Shown here: positions 17,491 through 26,073 of the stretch, in pieces
How positions within the stretch are numbered: the first letter of the stretch is position 1
Layout: each line of letters begins with the position of its first letter
The notes under the pieces: model-generated
Seen by the model: only the letters and a program-made list of their open reading frames with translations
The model's database searches: none
Told to the model about the DNA's origin: nothing
Program-made: the position numbers and the translations under genes
NCBI RefSeq assembly: GCF_007431345.1
Contig: NZ_CP041730.1
Span: 1,550,001-1,614,000, forward strand
Length of the DNA stretch: 64,000 nt
Direction: 5' to 3'
Origin: Chitinimonas arctica
Lineage (GTDB): Bacteria > Pseudomonadota > Gammaproteobacteria > Burkholderiales > Chitinimonadaceae

Positions 17491-18219
17491 ATGAGATCTC
17501 TAATCCTGGCGGTCGGCCTGGGCTGCGCCACCCAAGCATGGGCCGACACCGTCACCATCGGCGCGGAAGACGATTGGGCGCCGTATTGCGCCAAGGTGGG
17601 CAACGAAGCAAAGGGCTTCGCCGTCGATATCGTGCGCGAGGCGTTCAAGGCGGCCGGCGTGGACGTCAAGTTCGCCGTGGTGCCCTATGCGCGCTGCATG
17701 TCCGAGGCCAAGGACGGCAAGCTGGCCGGTTGTTTCGATGCAGCCCGCAACAGCCTGCTGGAAAACGACTATCTATGGCACGCCAAACCCATGTTTACCG
17801 CTGCCATCAATATCTACGCCCCGGCGGATTCCAAGGAAAGCGGTCTGCGTCCCAAGGATCTGGAAGGCAAGGACGTGGCGGTGACCAACAATTATGAATA
17901 CGGCGACGATTTCGACCGCAATACCAGGATCAAGCGCAGTGTATCGAACCAGGATGAGCAGGGATTTCGCAAGTTGCTGGCCAAGCGGGTGCAATACATG
18001 GTGGCCTATGAGAAGGTCGCCAACGATATCTTTGCCAAGAACAAGGCCGACTTCACCGGTAAATTCAACGTGGTCGGCACGACAGCCGAACCGGGTCTCT
18101 ATATCGCCTTCTCCAAGAAGACGCCGGACGGCGCCAAGTACCTGGAAAAATTCAACCAGGGACTGGAAACGATACGCAAGAACGGTAAATACAAGACTAT
18201 CGAGGCAGCGTACCCCTAA
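17491..18219 (+). CDS. Family-3 (amino-acid type) solute-binding protein
   Basis: The 242-residue protein starts with a signal peptide (MRSLILAVGLGCATQAWA) and follows the SBP_bac_3 pattern: IGAEDDWAPYC, GFAVDIVREAF, VVPYARCMSEAKDGKLAGCFDAARN, and a C-terminal FSKKTPDGAKYLEKFNQGLE. Two Cys pairs in the first lobe could form disulfides. The Shine-Dalgarno AGGAAAGGAAG lies just before ATG 17491. It is distinct in sequence from the copy at 14567-15289. No ABC transporter genes adjoin, so it is either an orphan binding protein or a sensor partner. A hairpin follows the stop. Confidence 0.88.
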   Translation: MRSLILAVGLGCATQAWADTVTIGAEDDWAPYCAKVGNEAKGFAVDIVREAFKAAGVDVKFAVVPYARCMSEAKDGKLAGCFDAARNSLLENDYLWHAKPMFTAAINIYAPADSKESGLRPKDLEGKDVAVTNNYEYGDDFDRNTRIKRSVSNQDEQGFRKLLAKRVQYMVAYEKVANDIFAKNKADFTGKFNVVGTTAEPGLYIAFSKKTPDGAKYLEKFNQGLETIRKNGKYKTIEAAYP

Positions 18220-18245
18220 ATCACGCCCAGCCAACGCATCGACGA

Positions 18246-18274
18246 TTGGCGCCGCCTGAAATCGGCGGTGCCAA
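18246..18274 (+). terminator. Hairpin between binding-protein gene and frmA
   Basis: Arms TTGGCGCCGCC and GGCGGTGCCAA (one G-T pair) enclose TGAAATC, 26 bp after the binding-protein stop. The next bases (CGATATATCTTTG) contain no real T tract, so this is a moderate candidate. Confidence 0.45.
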
Positions 18275-18386
18275 CGATATATCTTTGTTCGTCCCCTGCC
18301 ACCATAAGCCAGCCTGCTAAGCTCGCGCCGACGGGCAGCGCCGCTAGCGCACGGCTGCCTCCCCCATCCCCATTTACGGAGCCGCT

Positions 18387-19493
18387 ATGAAAACCAAAGC
18401 AGCCGTTGCCTGGCACGCAGGCGCAGCGTTGACGATAGAAGAAGTGGACCTGGCCGGCCCGCGCGCGGGCGAGGTGCTGGTGGAAATCAAGGCCACCGGC
18501 ATTTGCCATACCGATTACTACACCTTATCGGGCGCCGATCCGGAAGGTTTGTTTCCCGCCATCCTTGGCCATGAAGGCGCCGGCATCGTCACCGAGGTCG
18601 GCGCCGGCGTCACCACGCTCAAGCCTGGCGACCATGTCATCCCGCTCTATACCCCCGAGTGCCGGCAGTGCAAGTTCTGCCTGTCGCGCAAGACCAATCT
18701 GTGCCAGGCCATCCGCGCCACCCAGGGCAAGGGCCTGATGCCGGACGGTAGCTCGCGCTTTTCGCTGGATGGCCGGCCGATCTTCCACTACATGGGGACG
18801 TCCACTTTCGCCAACCATATCGTGGTGCCGGAAATCGCGCTGGCCAAGATCCGCGACGATGCACCCTTCGACAAGGTTTGCTACATCGGCTGCGGCGTCA
18901 CCACCGGCGTGGGTGCGGTGATCTTTACCGCCAAGGTGGAAGCCGGCGCCAATGTAGTGGTGTTCGGCTTGGGCGGCATCGGCCTGAATGTCATCCAGGG
19001 CGCCCGCATGGTAGGGGCGGACAAGATCATCGGCGTCGATATCAATCCGCGCCGCGAGGCCTTGGCGCGCAAGTTCGGCATGACCCATTTCATCAATCCG
19101 AGCGCAGTCGAAAACGTGGTCGACCATATCGTCCAACTGACCGACGGCGGCGCCGACTACAGCTTCGAATGCGTGGGCAATACCAAGCTGATGCGCCAGG
19201 CGCTGGAGTGCTGCCACAAGGGTTGGGGCAAATCCATCATCATCGGCGTGGCCGAGGCCGGCGCGGAGATCAGTACCCGCCCCTTCCAGCTGGTGACCGG
19301 CCGGGAATGGAAGGGCTCGGCCTTCGGCGGCGCCCGTGGCCGCACCGATGTGCCCAGGATCGTGGACTGGTATATGGAGGGCAAGCTGAACATCGATGAC
19401 CTGATTACCCATACCCTGCCGCTGGAACGCATCAATGAAGGTTTTGAACTAATGAAATCGGGCGAGTCCATCCGCTCAGTGGTCTTGTATTAG
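18387..19493 (+). CDS. frmA: S-(hydroxymethyl)glutathione dehydrogenase / class III alcohol dehydrogenase
   Basis: This 368-residue zinc enzyme oxidises the spontaneous formaldehyde-glutathione adduct to S-formylglutathione with NAD+. Cys40 and His62 (GICHTDYYTLSG, GHEGAG) are catalytic-zinc ligands with a later Cys in YIGCGVTTG; Cys92, 95, 98 and 106 form the structural zinc lobe. FGLGGIGLNVIQGA is the Rossmann glycine motif. GGAG precedes the ATG. Its pathway partner, S-formylglutathione hydrolase, is 1.1 kb downstream on the same strand, separated by a vapBC pair. No FrmR-type repressor gene is adjacent. Confidence 0.96.
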   Translation: MKTKAAVAWHAGAALTIEEVDLAGPRAGEVLVEIKATGICHTDYYTLSGADPEGLFPAILGHEGAGIVTEVGAGVTTLKPGDHVIPLYTPECRQCKFCLSRKTNLCQAIRATQGKGLMPDGSSRFSLDGRPIFHYMGTSTFANHIVVPEIALAKIRDDAPFDKVCYIGCGVTTGVGAVIFTAKVEAGANVVVFGLGGIGLNVIQGARMVGADKIIGVDINPRREALARKFGMTHFINPSAVENVVDHIVQLTDGGADYSFECVGNTKLMRQALECCHKGWGKSIIIGVAEAGAEISTRPFQLVTGREWKGSAFGGARGRTDVPRIVDWYMEGKLNIDDLITHTLPLERINEGFELMKSGESIRSVVLY

Positions 19494-19777
19494 GAGATCA
19501 TCTCAGAAAAAAGAAAAAAGCTTCGGTGCTACAAGGACGCGCCGGAAGCGGACATAGTTCGCAGTTCGGCGCACCGCATCCCGACAGTTGATTGAGTAGC
19601 ACGACATTCCGGACATCGATAGGCCATGAGATGAGAATTGAATCTCAGCGCTGACGGTAAACGATAGCTAGAGCTGAAACGAGTGACCCTCGCAAACTGC
19701 GATTTGTTTCGCGAAACTAATCTCTTGATTTGCCCTCCCACAACACGGATTATTTGCATCTGTAATGGGAGGCACAC
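19494..19777. other. Gene-free stretch before vapB
   Basis: This 284 bp region has no plausible gene. It opens with GAGATcATCTC, is more AT-rich than frmA, and ends with GGGAGG before vapB. It probably holds the vapBC promoter and operator, since such antitoxins usually autorepress, but I see no unambiguous operator palindrome. Confidence 0.5.
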
Positions 19778-20035
19778 ATGGCTATCGTCATCGAAGACCT
19801 ACAACTGGAACGGCTAGCGCAGCAGATCGCTACTGCCGAGGGCGTGAGCGTCACAGAAGTTGTTCGCGAGGGATTGATGTCCCTGGCGGGTTTGCGTGGG
19901 CTGCCGGCGAAAAAGCCCGCGCTCCGGGAACGGCTGACCGCGCTGGCGAGGGAAGTCGATGCGGTCCCGCATCGACCTAGCGATGGCCGTAGCGACAACG
20001 ACATTCTGGGTTACAACGAGCACGGCACATGGTAA
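19778..20035 (+). CDS. vapB: VapB-type antitoxin
   Basis: The 85-residue protein fits the antitoxin family with PSK/Rv0623-like N-terminal DNA-binding ribbon-helix-helix: IEDLQLERLAQQIATAEGVSVTEVVREGL. The C-terminal part (about 50-85; RPSDGRSDNDILGYNEHGTW) would thread into the toxin's active site and carries the (S)DxILGYD-like end typical of such antitoxins. GGGAGG precedes the ATG. The stop overlaps the vapC start as ATGGTAA. By family knowledge the complex with VapC represses this promoter. Confidence 0.9.
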   Translation: MAIVIEDLQLERLAQQIATAEGVSVTEVVREGLMSLAGLRGLPAKKPALRERLTALAREVDAVPHRPSDGRSDNDILGYNEHGTW

Positions 20036-20418
20036 TCGATACGTCGGCTGTGCTGGCCTGGCTCAAGCAGGAGCCAGAGCGTGAGCGCATCATCACCGCT
20101 CTGGAGGTGCACAAAGTCTGCCGCATTTCGGCGGTCAGTCTGCTGGAAGCGCATATCGTAGTCAGGGCGCGCGAGCACCCGACCATGCTGGGAAAACTGC
20201 AGCGCTTCCTGGAGGAAATAGGTGCCACTGTGACGCCCTTCGACGAGCGCCAAGCCCGCCTCGCCGACGTAGCCTTCCTTCGCTATGGCAAAGGGCAAGG
20301 CCATCCGGCCCAACTAAATTTCGGCGACTGCGCGGTATATGCCTTATCCAAGTCGCTGGACGAACCCTTGTTATTTGTTGGCAACGACTTCTCGCAAACG
20401 GACATCGAGAAATGTTGA
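20029..20418 (+). CDS. vapC: VapC toxin, PIN-domain ribonuclease
   Basis: This 129-residue protein is a PIN-domain endoribonuclease. The acidic metal-binding residues are all present: Asp4 in VIDTSA, Glu40 in SLLEAHIV, Asp100 in NFGDCAVYAL and Asp120 in GNDFSQTD. VapC toxins cut tRNA or rRNA when the labile antitoxin is lost. The gene overlaps vapB by 7 bp, the usual coupling. The pair sits between frmA and the S-formylglutathione hydrolase gene, in an unexpected place, and appears intact. Confidence 0.92.
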   Translation: MVIDTSAVLAWLKQEPERERIITALEVHKVCRISAVSLLEAHIVVRAREHPTMLGKLQRFLEEIGATVTPFDERQARLADVAFLRYGKGQGHPAQLNFGDCAVYALSKSLDEPLLFVGNDFSQTDIEKC

Positions 20419-20596
20419 TCGCTATGCGCATGTCTCGACGCACGACCAGACGCCGCATTTGAAGCAAGATACGCTGGTGTCTCGCTCGGTTCGGGGTGCT
20501 GCAGCGATAGCTGGGACACCCCAAAAATAGACGTTTAGCCAAGCGGCGAGCCTGGTGCCTCCTCCCCGCCGCCGCCGGCAAGGAAGGAATGGCACG

Positions 20597-21442
20597 ATGA
20601 AATGCTTGAACGAACACGCCTGCTTCGGCGGCAAGCAAGGCTTTTACCAACACGACTCCAGCGAAATCGGGCTGCCCATGCGGCTGGGTGTCTATCTGCC
20701 ACCGCAAGCCGAACAGGGGCCAGTGCCCGGCCTGATCTACCTGGCCGGGCTCAGCTGCAATGAGGAAACTTTTCTCATCAAGGCCGGTGCCCAGCGCTAT
20801 GCGGCCGAGCACGGTCTGGCCTTGATCGCGCCGGATACCAGCCCGCGCGGCGCGAATGTACCAGGAGAAACCGACCATTGGGATTTTGGCCTGGCGGCCG
20901 GCTTTTACCTGGATGCCACCGAAGCCCCCTGGTCCACCCATTACCGCATGGAAAGCTATATCGTGCGGGAATTGCCCCGTCTGCTCGGCAGCCAGCTGCC
21001 GATACGCAGCGATTGCCTGGGCTTGTTCGGCCATTCGATGGGCGGACATGGCGCGCTTACCCTGGCCTTGCGCCATCCCGGTGCATTCCGCACGCTGTCG
21101 GCCTTTGCCCCCATTGCCGCCGCCAGTGACTGTCCCTGGGGTGAAAAAGCCTTCAGCGGCTATCTGGGCAGCGATCGCAGCAACTGGCTGAGCCATGATG
21201 CCAGCGCCTTGATGGCGGCCTCGATGGCGCCCTATCCCGGCGGCATCTTGATCGACCAGGGTTTAAACGACCGTTTTTTGACGGAGCAATTGCAGCCGGA
21301 ACGCTTCGAGGCCGCCTGTCTGACAGCTGGCCAGCCGCTGACCTTGCGTAACCATCCGGGCTACGACCACGGCTACTTCTTTATCTCGTCCTTTATGGCC
21401 GACCATATCGCCCATCATGCGAAGGGCTTGAACGACAGCTAA
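20597..21442 (+). CDS. fghA: S-formylglutathione hydrolase
   Basis: This 281-residue esterase-D-like alpha/beta hydrolase releases formate and glutathione, the second step after FrmA. The triad is Ser147 in GHSMGGHG, Asp225 in QGLNDRF and His258 in GYDHGYFF; the oxyanion region LAGLSCNEETF is also present. AGGAAGGAA precedes ATG 20597. The 178 bp gap after vapC contains no gene and may hold its own promoter, since the toxin-antitoxin pair would otherwise control it. The stop overlaps the stop of the convergent MocR gene. Confidence 0.95.
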   Translation: MKCLNEHACFGGKQGFYQHDSSEIGLPMRLGVYLPPQAEQGPVPGLIYLAGLSCNEETFLIKAGAQRYAAEHGLALIAPDTSPRGANVPGETDHWDFGLAAGFYLDATEAPWSTHYRMESYIVRELPRLLGSQLPIRSDCLGLFGHSMGGHGALTLALRHPGAFRTLSAFAPIAAASDCPWGEKAFSGYLGSDRSNWLSHDASALMAASMAPYPGGILIDQGLNDRFLTEQLQPERFEAACLTAGQPLTLRNHPGYDHGYFFISSFMADHIAHHAKGLNDS

Positions 21443-22953
21443 AGCATCCCGCGCAACACCGCCGCCATCTTGACCGCCGCCAATCGCAGCGTGGCATCGT
21501 CCACGCCGGCATAACCCAGCACCAGGCCGGGAAAAGGTGGCTGTCCCTGGCAATAAGGCGTCAAGGGTTGGGCGGTGATGCCGGCGCTCGCCAGTAAGGC
21601 GCTGATCGCCAGGTCGTCGCTGCCGGGCGGCAAGCGCGCGCAGACATGCATGCCGGCCTCCCCGCCCAATAGCGGCAAAGCACCGCCCAGTTGTTCGCAC
21701 AAGGTGTCGCGCAGCTTGGCTTGGCGGCGTGCATAGATGGTGCGCATCTTGCGCAGGTGCGAGCCGAAATGCCCCTCGCCGATAAAGTCGGCCAGCGCCG
21801 CCTGTACCACGTAGTCGCTCTCGCGATATAGCCGCGCCTGCAAGCGGCGCAGGGGATCGACCAGCTCGATCGGCGCCACCAGGTAGCCCAGCCGCAAAGC
21901 AGGAAACATGGTCTTGCCGAAGGTGCCCAGATACAGCACCCGACCGCTGCGGTCCAGTCCCTGCAAGGCTGCCAGGGGCCGTCCCTGATGGCGGAATTCG
22001 CCGTCGTAATCGTCTTCGAGTATCCAGGCATCATGCCTCGCCGCCTCCGCCAGCAAGGACTGCCGGCGCGCCAGGCTCATGACCGCGCCCAGCGGGTATT
22101 GATGCGAGGGGGTGACATAGATCAAGCGCGGTTTAGGGTAGTCCGCGCCCATCCAGTTCATGCCCTGTTCGTCCAGCGGCAGGGGCGTCACACGCAGACC
22201 GGCCGCCTGCCAGGCCGTTCGGGCGCCAAGGTAGCCCGGATCTTCCATCCAGGCCACGTCACCGGCATCCGCGACCGCGCGCGCGACCAGGTCCAGTGTC
22301 TGCTGCATACCGCCGGTGATCAGTATCTGTTCCGCACTGCAATCCACCGCCCGCGACAGGCGCAAGTGTTCGGCCAGCACGGTCTTCAGCTCGGCATGGC
22401 CGCCCTCGGTGCGGTAGTCGAAATCGGCGGGCGAGCTGGCGCGCTGACGCTGATGCAGATGGCGCTGCCACTGCGTCCACGGAAAAGCCGCCAGATCCGG
22501 CAAGCCCGGCATAAAAGCGGGCCCGGCCGGTTCGGCTCGCCGGGTCAGGGTGGGCAGCAGCTGCCTGGCGCGACTCGACAATCCCGGCGTGCCTTGTTGC
22601 CGAGCCGGTGATGGCGGCCGCTCCGGCACTGCTTCCGGCAATACCGCCGTCACGAAGGTGCCGGCCCCGCCCCGGCCATGGCAATACCCTTCGGCGCACA
22701 GTTGTTCATAGGCGTGCAGGACGGTATTGCGCCCCAAACCCAGTTCCTCGGCCAGGCCCCGGCTGGCGGGCAAGGTCGAGCCGGCCGGCAGCTTGCCCGC
22801 CAGGATCGCCGCACGCAGCGCGCGATAGAGCTGGCGATGCAAGGCTTCCCGTGCATCGCGGTCCAGCCCGGCCAGCAGATATTCGCTGAGTGCCGTTAAA
22901 TTGGTTCCATCTGGTAGTCGCATTCTGGTACTCGTCGAAGGGCCATTAGCCAT
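21439..22953 (-). CDS. MocR/PdxR-family transcriptional regulator (GntR + aminotransferase-like)
   Basis: The protein of about 504 residues has a GntR winged helix (about 35-105; LHRQLYRALRAAILAGKLPAGSTLPASRGLAEELG) fused to a fold-type I aminotransferase-like domain from about 150. The PLP-binding lysine is in YLGTFGKTMFPALRLGY, preceded by EDDYDGEFR. Such regulators usually sense PLP or an amino acid and control a divergently transcribed neighbour. Here the neighbour is an FMN-binding pyridoxamine-oxidase-like gene starting 56 bp away. ATG 22953 or ATG 22923 could be the start. The ligand may be a vitamin B6 compound (inference). Confidence 0.92.
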   Translation of the reverse strand: MANGPSTSTRMRLPDGTNLTALSEYLLAGLDRDAREALHRQLYRALRAAILAGKLPAGSTLPASRGLAEELGLGRNTVLHAYEQLCAEGYCHGRGGAGTFVTAVLPEAVPERPPSPARQQGTPGLSSRARQLLPTLTRRAEPAGPAFMPGLPDLAAFPWTQWQRHLHQRQRASSPADFDYRTEGGHAELKTVLAEHLRLSRAVDCSAEQILITGGMQQTLDLVARAVADAGDVAWMEDPGYLGARTAWQAAGLRVTPLPLDEQGMNWMGADYPKPRLIYVTPSHQYPLGAVMSLARRQSLLAEAARHDAWILEDDYDGEFRHQGRPLAALQGLDRSGRVLYLGTFGKTMFPALRLGYLVAPIELVDPLRRLQARLYRESDYVVQAALADFIGEGHFGSHLRKMRTIYARRQAKLRDTLCEQLGGALPLLGGEAGMHVCARLPPGSDDLAISALLASAGITAQPLTPYCQGQPPFPGLVLGYAGVDDATLRLAAVKMAAVLRGML

Positions 22954-23009
22954 TTACGCTGTCGTTCTCCACCCGTCAACGGCATCACCCAACTTTTCGG
23001 AAACCCGCC

Positions 23010-23633
23010 ATGAGCCATCAGTTCGCGCAGACCCCTCTTACCCGCGTCCGCCGCGCCGCCCTGCGCGCGGACTATGACCGGGAAACCGTGCACGCCATCC
23101 TCGACAGCGCCTATGTCTGCCATATCGCCTTCGCCGTGGATGGCCAGCCCCACTGCATTCCCACCGCCCACTGGCGTATCGGCGACACCTTGCATATCCA
23201 CGGCAGCAATGGCAGCCGGCTGCTTCGGGCACTGGCGGAAGGCGCGGCGGCCTCGGTCTGCGTCAGCCATGTCGATGGCCTGGTCCTGGCCCGGTCGGCT
23301 TTCCATCATTCCATGAACTACCGCTCGGCGATGATCTACGGCCGCTTTGAACCGGTTGTCGATGAAGCGGAAAAAATGGCCTCGCTGGTCGCCTTCATGG
23401 AGAAGGTCTCTCCCGCGCGCTGGCCCACTGTACGTCCGCCGAACAGCAAGGAGATGGCCGCCACCTTTATGCTGGCAATGCCCATCGTGGAAGCAGTGGC
23501 CAAGCTGCGTAGCGGACCGCCCATAGACGACGAGGCCGATATGGACTGGCCGGTATGGGCCGGCGTCATGCCGCTGGAAACCCGTTTCGGTGAACCGATC
23601 GCTGCGGTAGCCACGCCGACAGTCGCGGTATAG
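23010..23633 (+). CDS. Pyridoxamine 5'-phosphate oxidase-like FMN-binding protein
   Basis: This 207-residue protein belongs to the split-barrel FMN-binding superfamily (NimA/PNPOx-like). The N-terminal VRRAALRADYDRETVHAILDSAYVCHIAF and IPTAHWRIGDTLHIHGSN with RLLRAL match the 'pyridoxamine 5'-phosphate oxidase family' group found next to MocR regulators. HHSMNYRSAMIYGRFEPV is the second barrel segment. It lies divergent from the MocR gene, as expected for its target. It probably handles a B6 or related flavin-dependent reaction; the actual reaction is not established for this clade. Confidence 0.87.
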   Translation: MSHQFAQTPLTRVRRAALRADYDRETVHAILDSAYVCHIAFAVDGQPHCIPTAHWRIGDTLHIHGSNGSRLLRALAEGAAASVCVSHVDGLVLARSAFHHSMNYRSAMIYGRFEPVVDEAEKMASLVAFMEKVSPARWPTVRPPNSKEMAATFMLAMPIVEAVAKLRSGPPIDDEADMDWPVWAGVMPLETRFGEPIAAVATPTVAV

Positions 23634-23731
23634 GTCTGCGCGCCACACAAATTGCAGCAAGGCGCGGTTGCCATGTGCTTGTAACCGGCGCCTTGCTATG
23701 CTGCGCGCCACGCCCCCCCCCGGAACCCGCC

Positions 23732-24925
23732 ATGCCCGCCCCGCTTGCCGGTTTGACCGTCCTGGATTTTTCGCCGCTGCTGCCAGGCCCGTTCGCCACC
23801 CGGATATTGGCCGACCTGGGCGCCAAGGTCATCCGCATCGAATCGCCGGATCGTCCGGACCTGGTCCGGCAGGGCCCGCCCTTCGTGGCAGGCGTGGCGG
23901 CCGGCCATGCCTATCTGAACCGCAACAAACAGAGTCTGGCCCTGAACCTGAAAGCGCCTGGCGCGCTGGCCGCGGTGCTTCGGCTGGTGGTCCAGGCGGA
24001 TGTGCTGGTGGAGCAATTCCGTCCCGGCGTCATGGCGCGGCTGGGCCTGGATTACACCACCTTGCAAGCCCACAATCCCCGCCTGGTCTATTGCTCGATC
24101 ACCGGTTACGGCCAGACCGGGCCGCTGCGCGACCGCGCCGGCCACGATATCAACTATCTGGCCTTGACCGGCCTGTCCGCCGGCTCCGGCCGCCAGCAAA
24201 GCGGACCGCCGCCGCAGGGGCTACAAGTCGCCGACGTGGCAGGCGGTTCCCTCCATGCGGTGATCGGCATTCTGGCGGCGCTGCGGCAACGCGAGCAGGA
24301 CGGCCTGGGCCAGCACATCGATATCTCCATGAGCGATTGCGCCTTCCATTTGAATGCGCTGGCCGCGGCCGGCCAATTGGCGGCCGATTGCGATACGCCG
24401 GCCGAAGGCGGTTTGCTCAACGGCGGCAGCCACTACGACTACTACCGCTGCCGGGATAATCGCTGGCTGGCCGTCGGCAGCCTGGAGCCGCCCTTCCTGA
24501 TAGCGCTCTGCCAGGCCATCGGCTTGCCCGAGCTGGCGGCCCGCTTCGGCATCGATCCGGCCCAAGCCAAGCGGCAACTGGCGGCTCGCCTTGCCGAGCA
24601 GGATCGCGCCAGCTGGGAAGCGGTGTTCGCCTCGGTGGATGCTTGCGTGGAACCGGTGCTGAGCCTGCCGGAAGCGCTGGACAGCGAATTGGCCAGGGCG
24701 CGTGGCTGGGTGGTGGACGTTGCCATCGGCGACGATACGGTGCGCCAACCGGCCATGCCTATCCGTTTTTCCCGCGCCGAAGCCGTATATGGCCAGGCGG
24801 GTGGCGCGGTGGGCGAACACGGCCGGACGATCCTGCGCGAAGCCGGGCTGGATGAAATGGAAATTGCAGCATTGCAGGCGGCCGGCGCGCTGGGCCCCGC
24901 ATGCGATGCCGATTTGCAGCAATAA
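23732..24925 (+). CDS. CaiB/BaiF family, alpha-methylacyl-CoA racemase type
   Basis: The 397-residue protein is a family III CoA transferase-fold enzyme. It has GLTVLDFSPLLPGPFATRILADLGAKVIRIE, NRNKQSLALNLK and RLGLDYTTL. The catalytic aspartate is in AGHDINYLALTG (Asp139); the GHDINY sequence is characteristic of alpha-methylacyl-CoA racemase (AMACR) rather than a CoA transferase. It would interconvert 2R and 2S methylacyl-CoA esters during branched fatty-acid or steroid side-chain degradation. It stands alone, 99 bp after the FMN-binding gene. The ATG at 23732 begins the conserved domain. Confidence 0.88.
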   Translation: MPAPLAGLTVLDFSPLLPGPFATRILADLGAKVIRIESPDRPDLVRQGPPFVAGVAAGHAYLNRNKQSLALNLKAPGALAAVLRLVVQADVLVEQFRPGVMARLGLDYTTLQAHNPRLVYCSITGYGQTGPLRDRAGHDINYLALTGLSAGSGRQQSGPPPQGLQVADVAGGSLHAVIGILAALRQREQDGLGQHIDISMSDCAFHLNALAAAGQLAADCDTPAEGGLLNGGSHYDYYRCRDNRWLAVGSLEPPFLIALCQAIGLPELAARFGIDPAQAKRQLAARLAEQDRASWEAVFASVDACVEPVLSLPEALDSELARARGWVVDVAIGDDTVRQPAMPIRFSRAEAVYGQAGGAVGEHGRTILREAGLDEMEIAALQAAGALGPACDADLQQ

Positions 24926-24933
24926 CCCTGTTT

Positions 24934-24973
24934 ATCAAGCCGGATAAAAAAATCCAAATATCCACGGCTTGAT
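24934..24973. repeat. Inverted repeat with nested hairpin after the racemase gene
   Basis: Arms ATCAAGCCG (24934-24942) and CGGCTTGAT (24965-24973) enclose 22 bases that contain GGATaaaaaaATCC. It lies 8 bp after the racemase stop and 88 bp before the next start. It could terminate the racemase transcript or be a regulator site; no T tract follows. Confidence 0.45.
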
Positions 24974-25061
24974 CCCATGAACCAATCGCCGGCATCTGGA
25001 CCGTGTCGGCGAGCCTGTAGCACCCGAGTCCGATCACAATTCCCAGGAGGAAGTTTTAAAA

Positions 25062-26063
25062 ATGAAACACGCGTACCTTAAATCGGCGCTGCTCTGTGCG
25101 CTCGTAAGCAGCTCGCTGACCGCCGCCGCCATCCCCAACGGCGACGGCTGGCGCTGGCAGACCGGCTTGAAGCTTACCCCCTCGGCCGTGCTGGACTATC
25201 GCGGCCAGCGGATAGAAGACCACCCCCGCAGCGATTACCGGAAAGTCACGGAAGCACGCGACAAGCTTTACGCCGAGCTCAAGCAAGGCCTCTATAGCCG
25301 CGTGCAGGCCGAATTGGCCCACGAGTCGGGTTATCGTTGGCATACCGTCGAAATCCGCGGTCCTATCCAGCTGGCGATCACGCCCTCCAATACCGGCGTG
25401 GGACCGAATGTTTCGCTGGGCCAGTTCTCGGCGGAACTGCGCACCAATTTCAAGCAGTCCTGGGGCCCCTTCTCGGCGGAATGCACGGTATCGGCCAATA
25501 CCGGGACGCTGAATCTGTCCGGCAATCTGGACGTGATCAATGGCATGCTGGCCAATCTGCGCATTGTCGATCTGCAGCCCAGTACCGGCCGCGATTGTTC
25601 CAGCAGTTTTTCCTGGATTCCCATCCTCGGCCAGATCACCGATCGCTTCTTGAATAAACAGGTCGATTCCATGCTGAACGGCGCCTTCAGCCAGGTGATG
25701 GGCCGGGCGCAGGACACCTTCGCGCCGGTCAAGTTCGCGGGGCTGAACACGGCGATTCCCGCCGGCAAATATATGTACGGCTCCTTCGATGCCGGCCAAT
25801 ATGTCACCAATAACCTGAGCCATCTGATATCGCAGACCCATGTCGTGGTCCGCTTCAGCGAGCCGCGGACCCGCCTTAGTCCGCGGACCCTGCCGCCCGA
25901 AGGCGACAACCAGGTGACAGAGCTGGACGAGGCATTCAGCATCACGTTCCCAAGCGCTGCCAATGGGAATATCGGCTTTACGGTCTATGACCAAACGCTC
26001 TTCAATCGGTATTGGGAATGCCGGCCGATGAAGCCGATCTGCCAACCGCCTCAAGATCAATAG
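25062..26063 (+). CDS. Secreted protein of unknown function
   Basis: The 333-residue protein has a signal peptide (MKHAYLKSALLCALVSSSLTAAA) and a strong Shine-Dalgarno (AGGAGGAAG). I do not recognise the family. The mature part contains paired cysteines (SAECTVS with GRDCSSSF, and a C-terminal ECRPMKPICQP), alternating polar/hydrophobic strands around 115-180 and a helix with RFLNKQVDSMLNGAFSQVMGRAQD. No lipobox is seen, so it is probably periplasmic or extracellular. It may be a beta-rich binding or envelope protein. It converges on the IclR gene across a long hairpin. Confidence 0.75.
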   Translation: MKHAYLKSALLCALVSSSLTAAAIPNGDGWRWQTGLKLTPSAVLDYRGQRIEDHPRSDYRKVTEARDKLYAELKQGLYSRVQAELAHESGYRWHTVEIRGPIQLAITPSNTGVGPNVSLGQFSAELRTNFKQSWGPFSAECTVSANTGTLNLSGNLDVINGMLANLRIVDLQPSTGRDCSSSFSWIPILGQITDRFLNKQVDSMLNGAFSQVMGRAQDTFAPVKFAGLNTAIPAGKYMYGSFDAGQYVTNNLSHLISQTHVVVRFSEPRTRLSPRTLPPEGDNQVTELDEAFSITFPSAANGNIGFTVYDQTLFNRYWECRPMKPICQPPQDQ

Positions 26064-26073
26064 GCGATTAGCG

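Noticed and set aside
19494..19504. GAGATcATCTC as a terminator of frmA
   Set aside because: The stem is too short and followed by A-rich rather than T-rich DNA on the plus strand.
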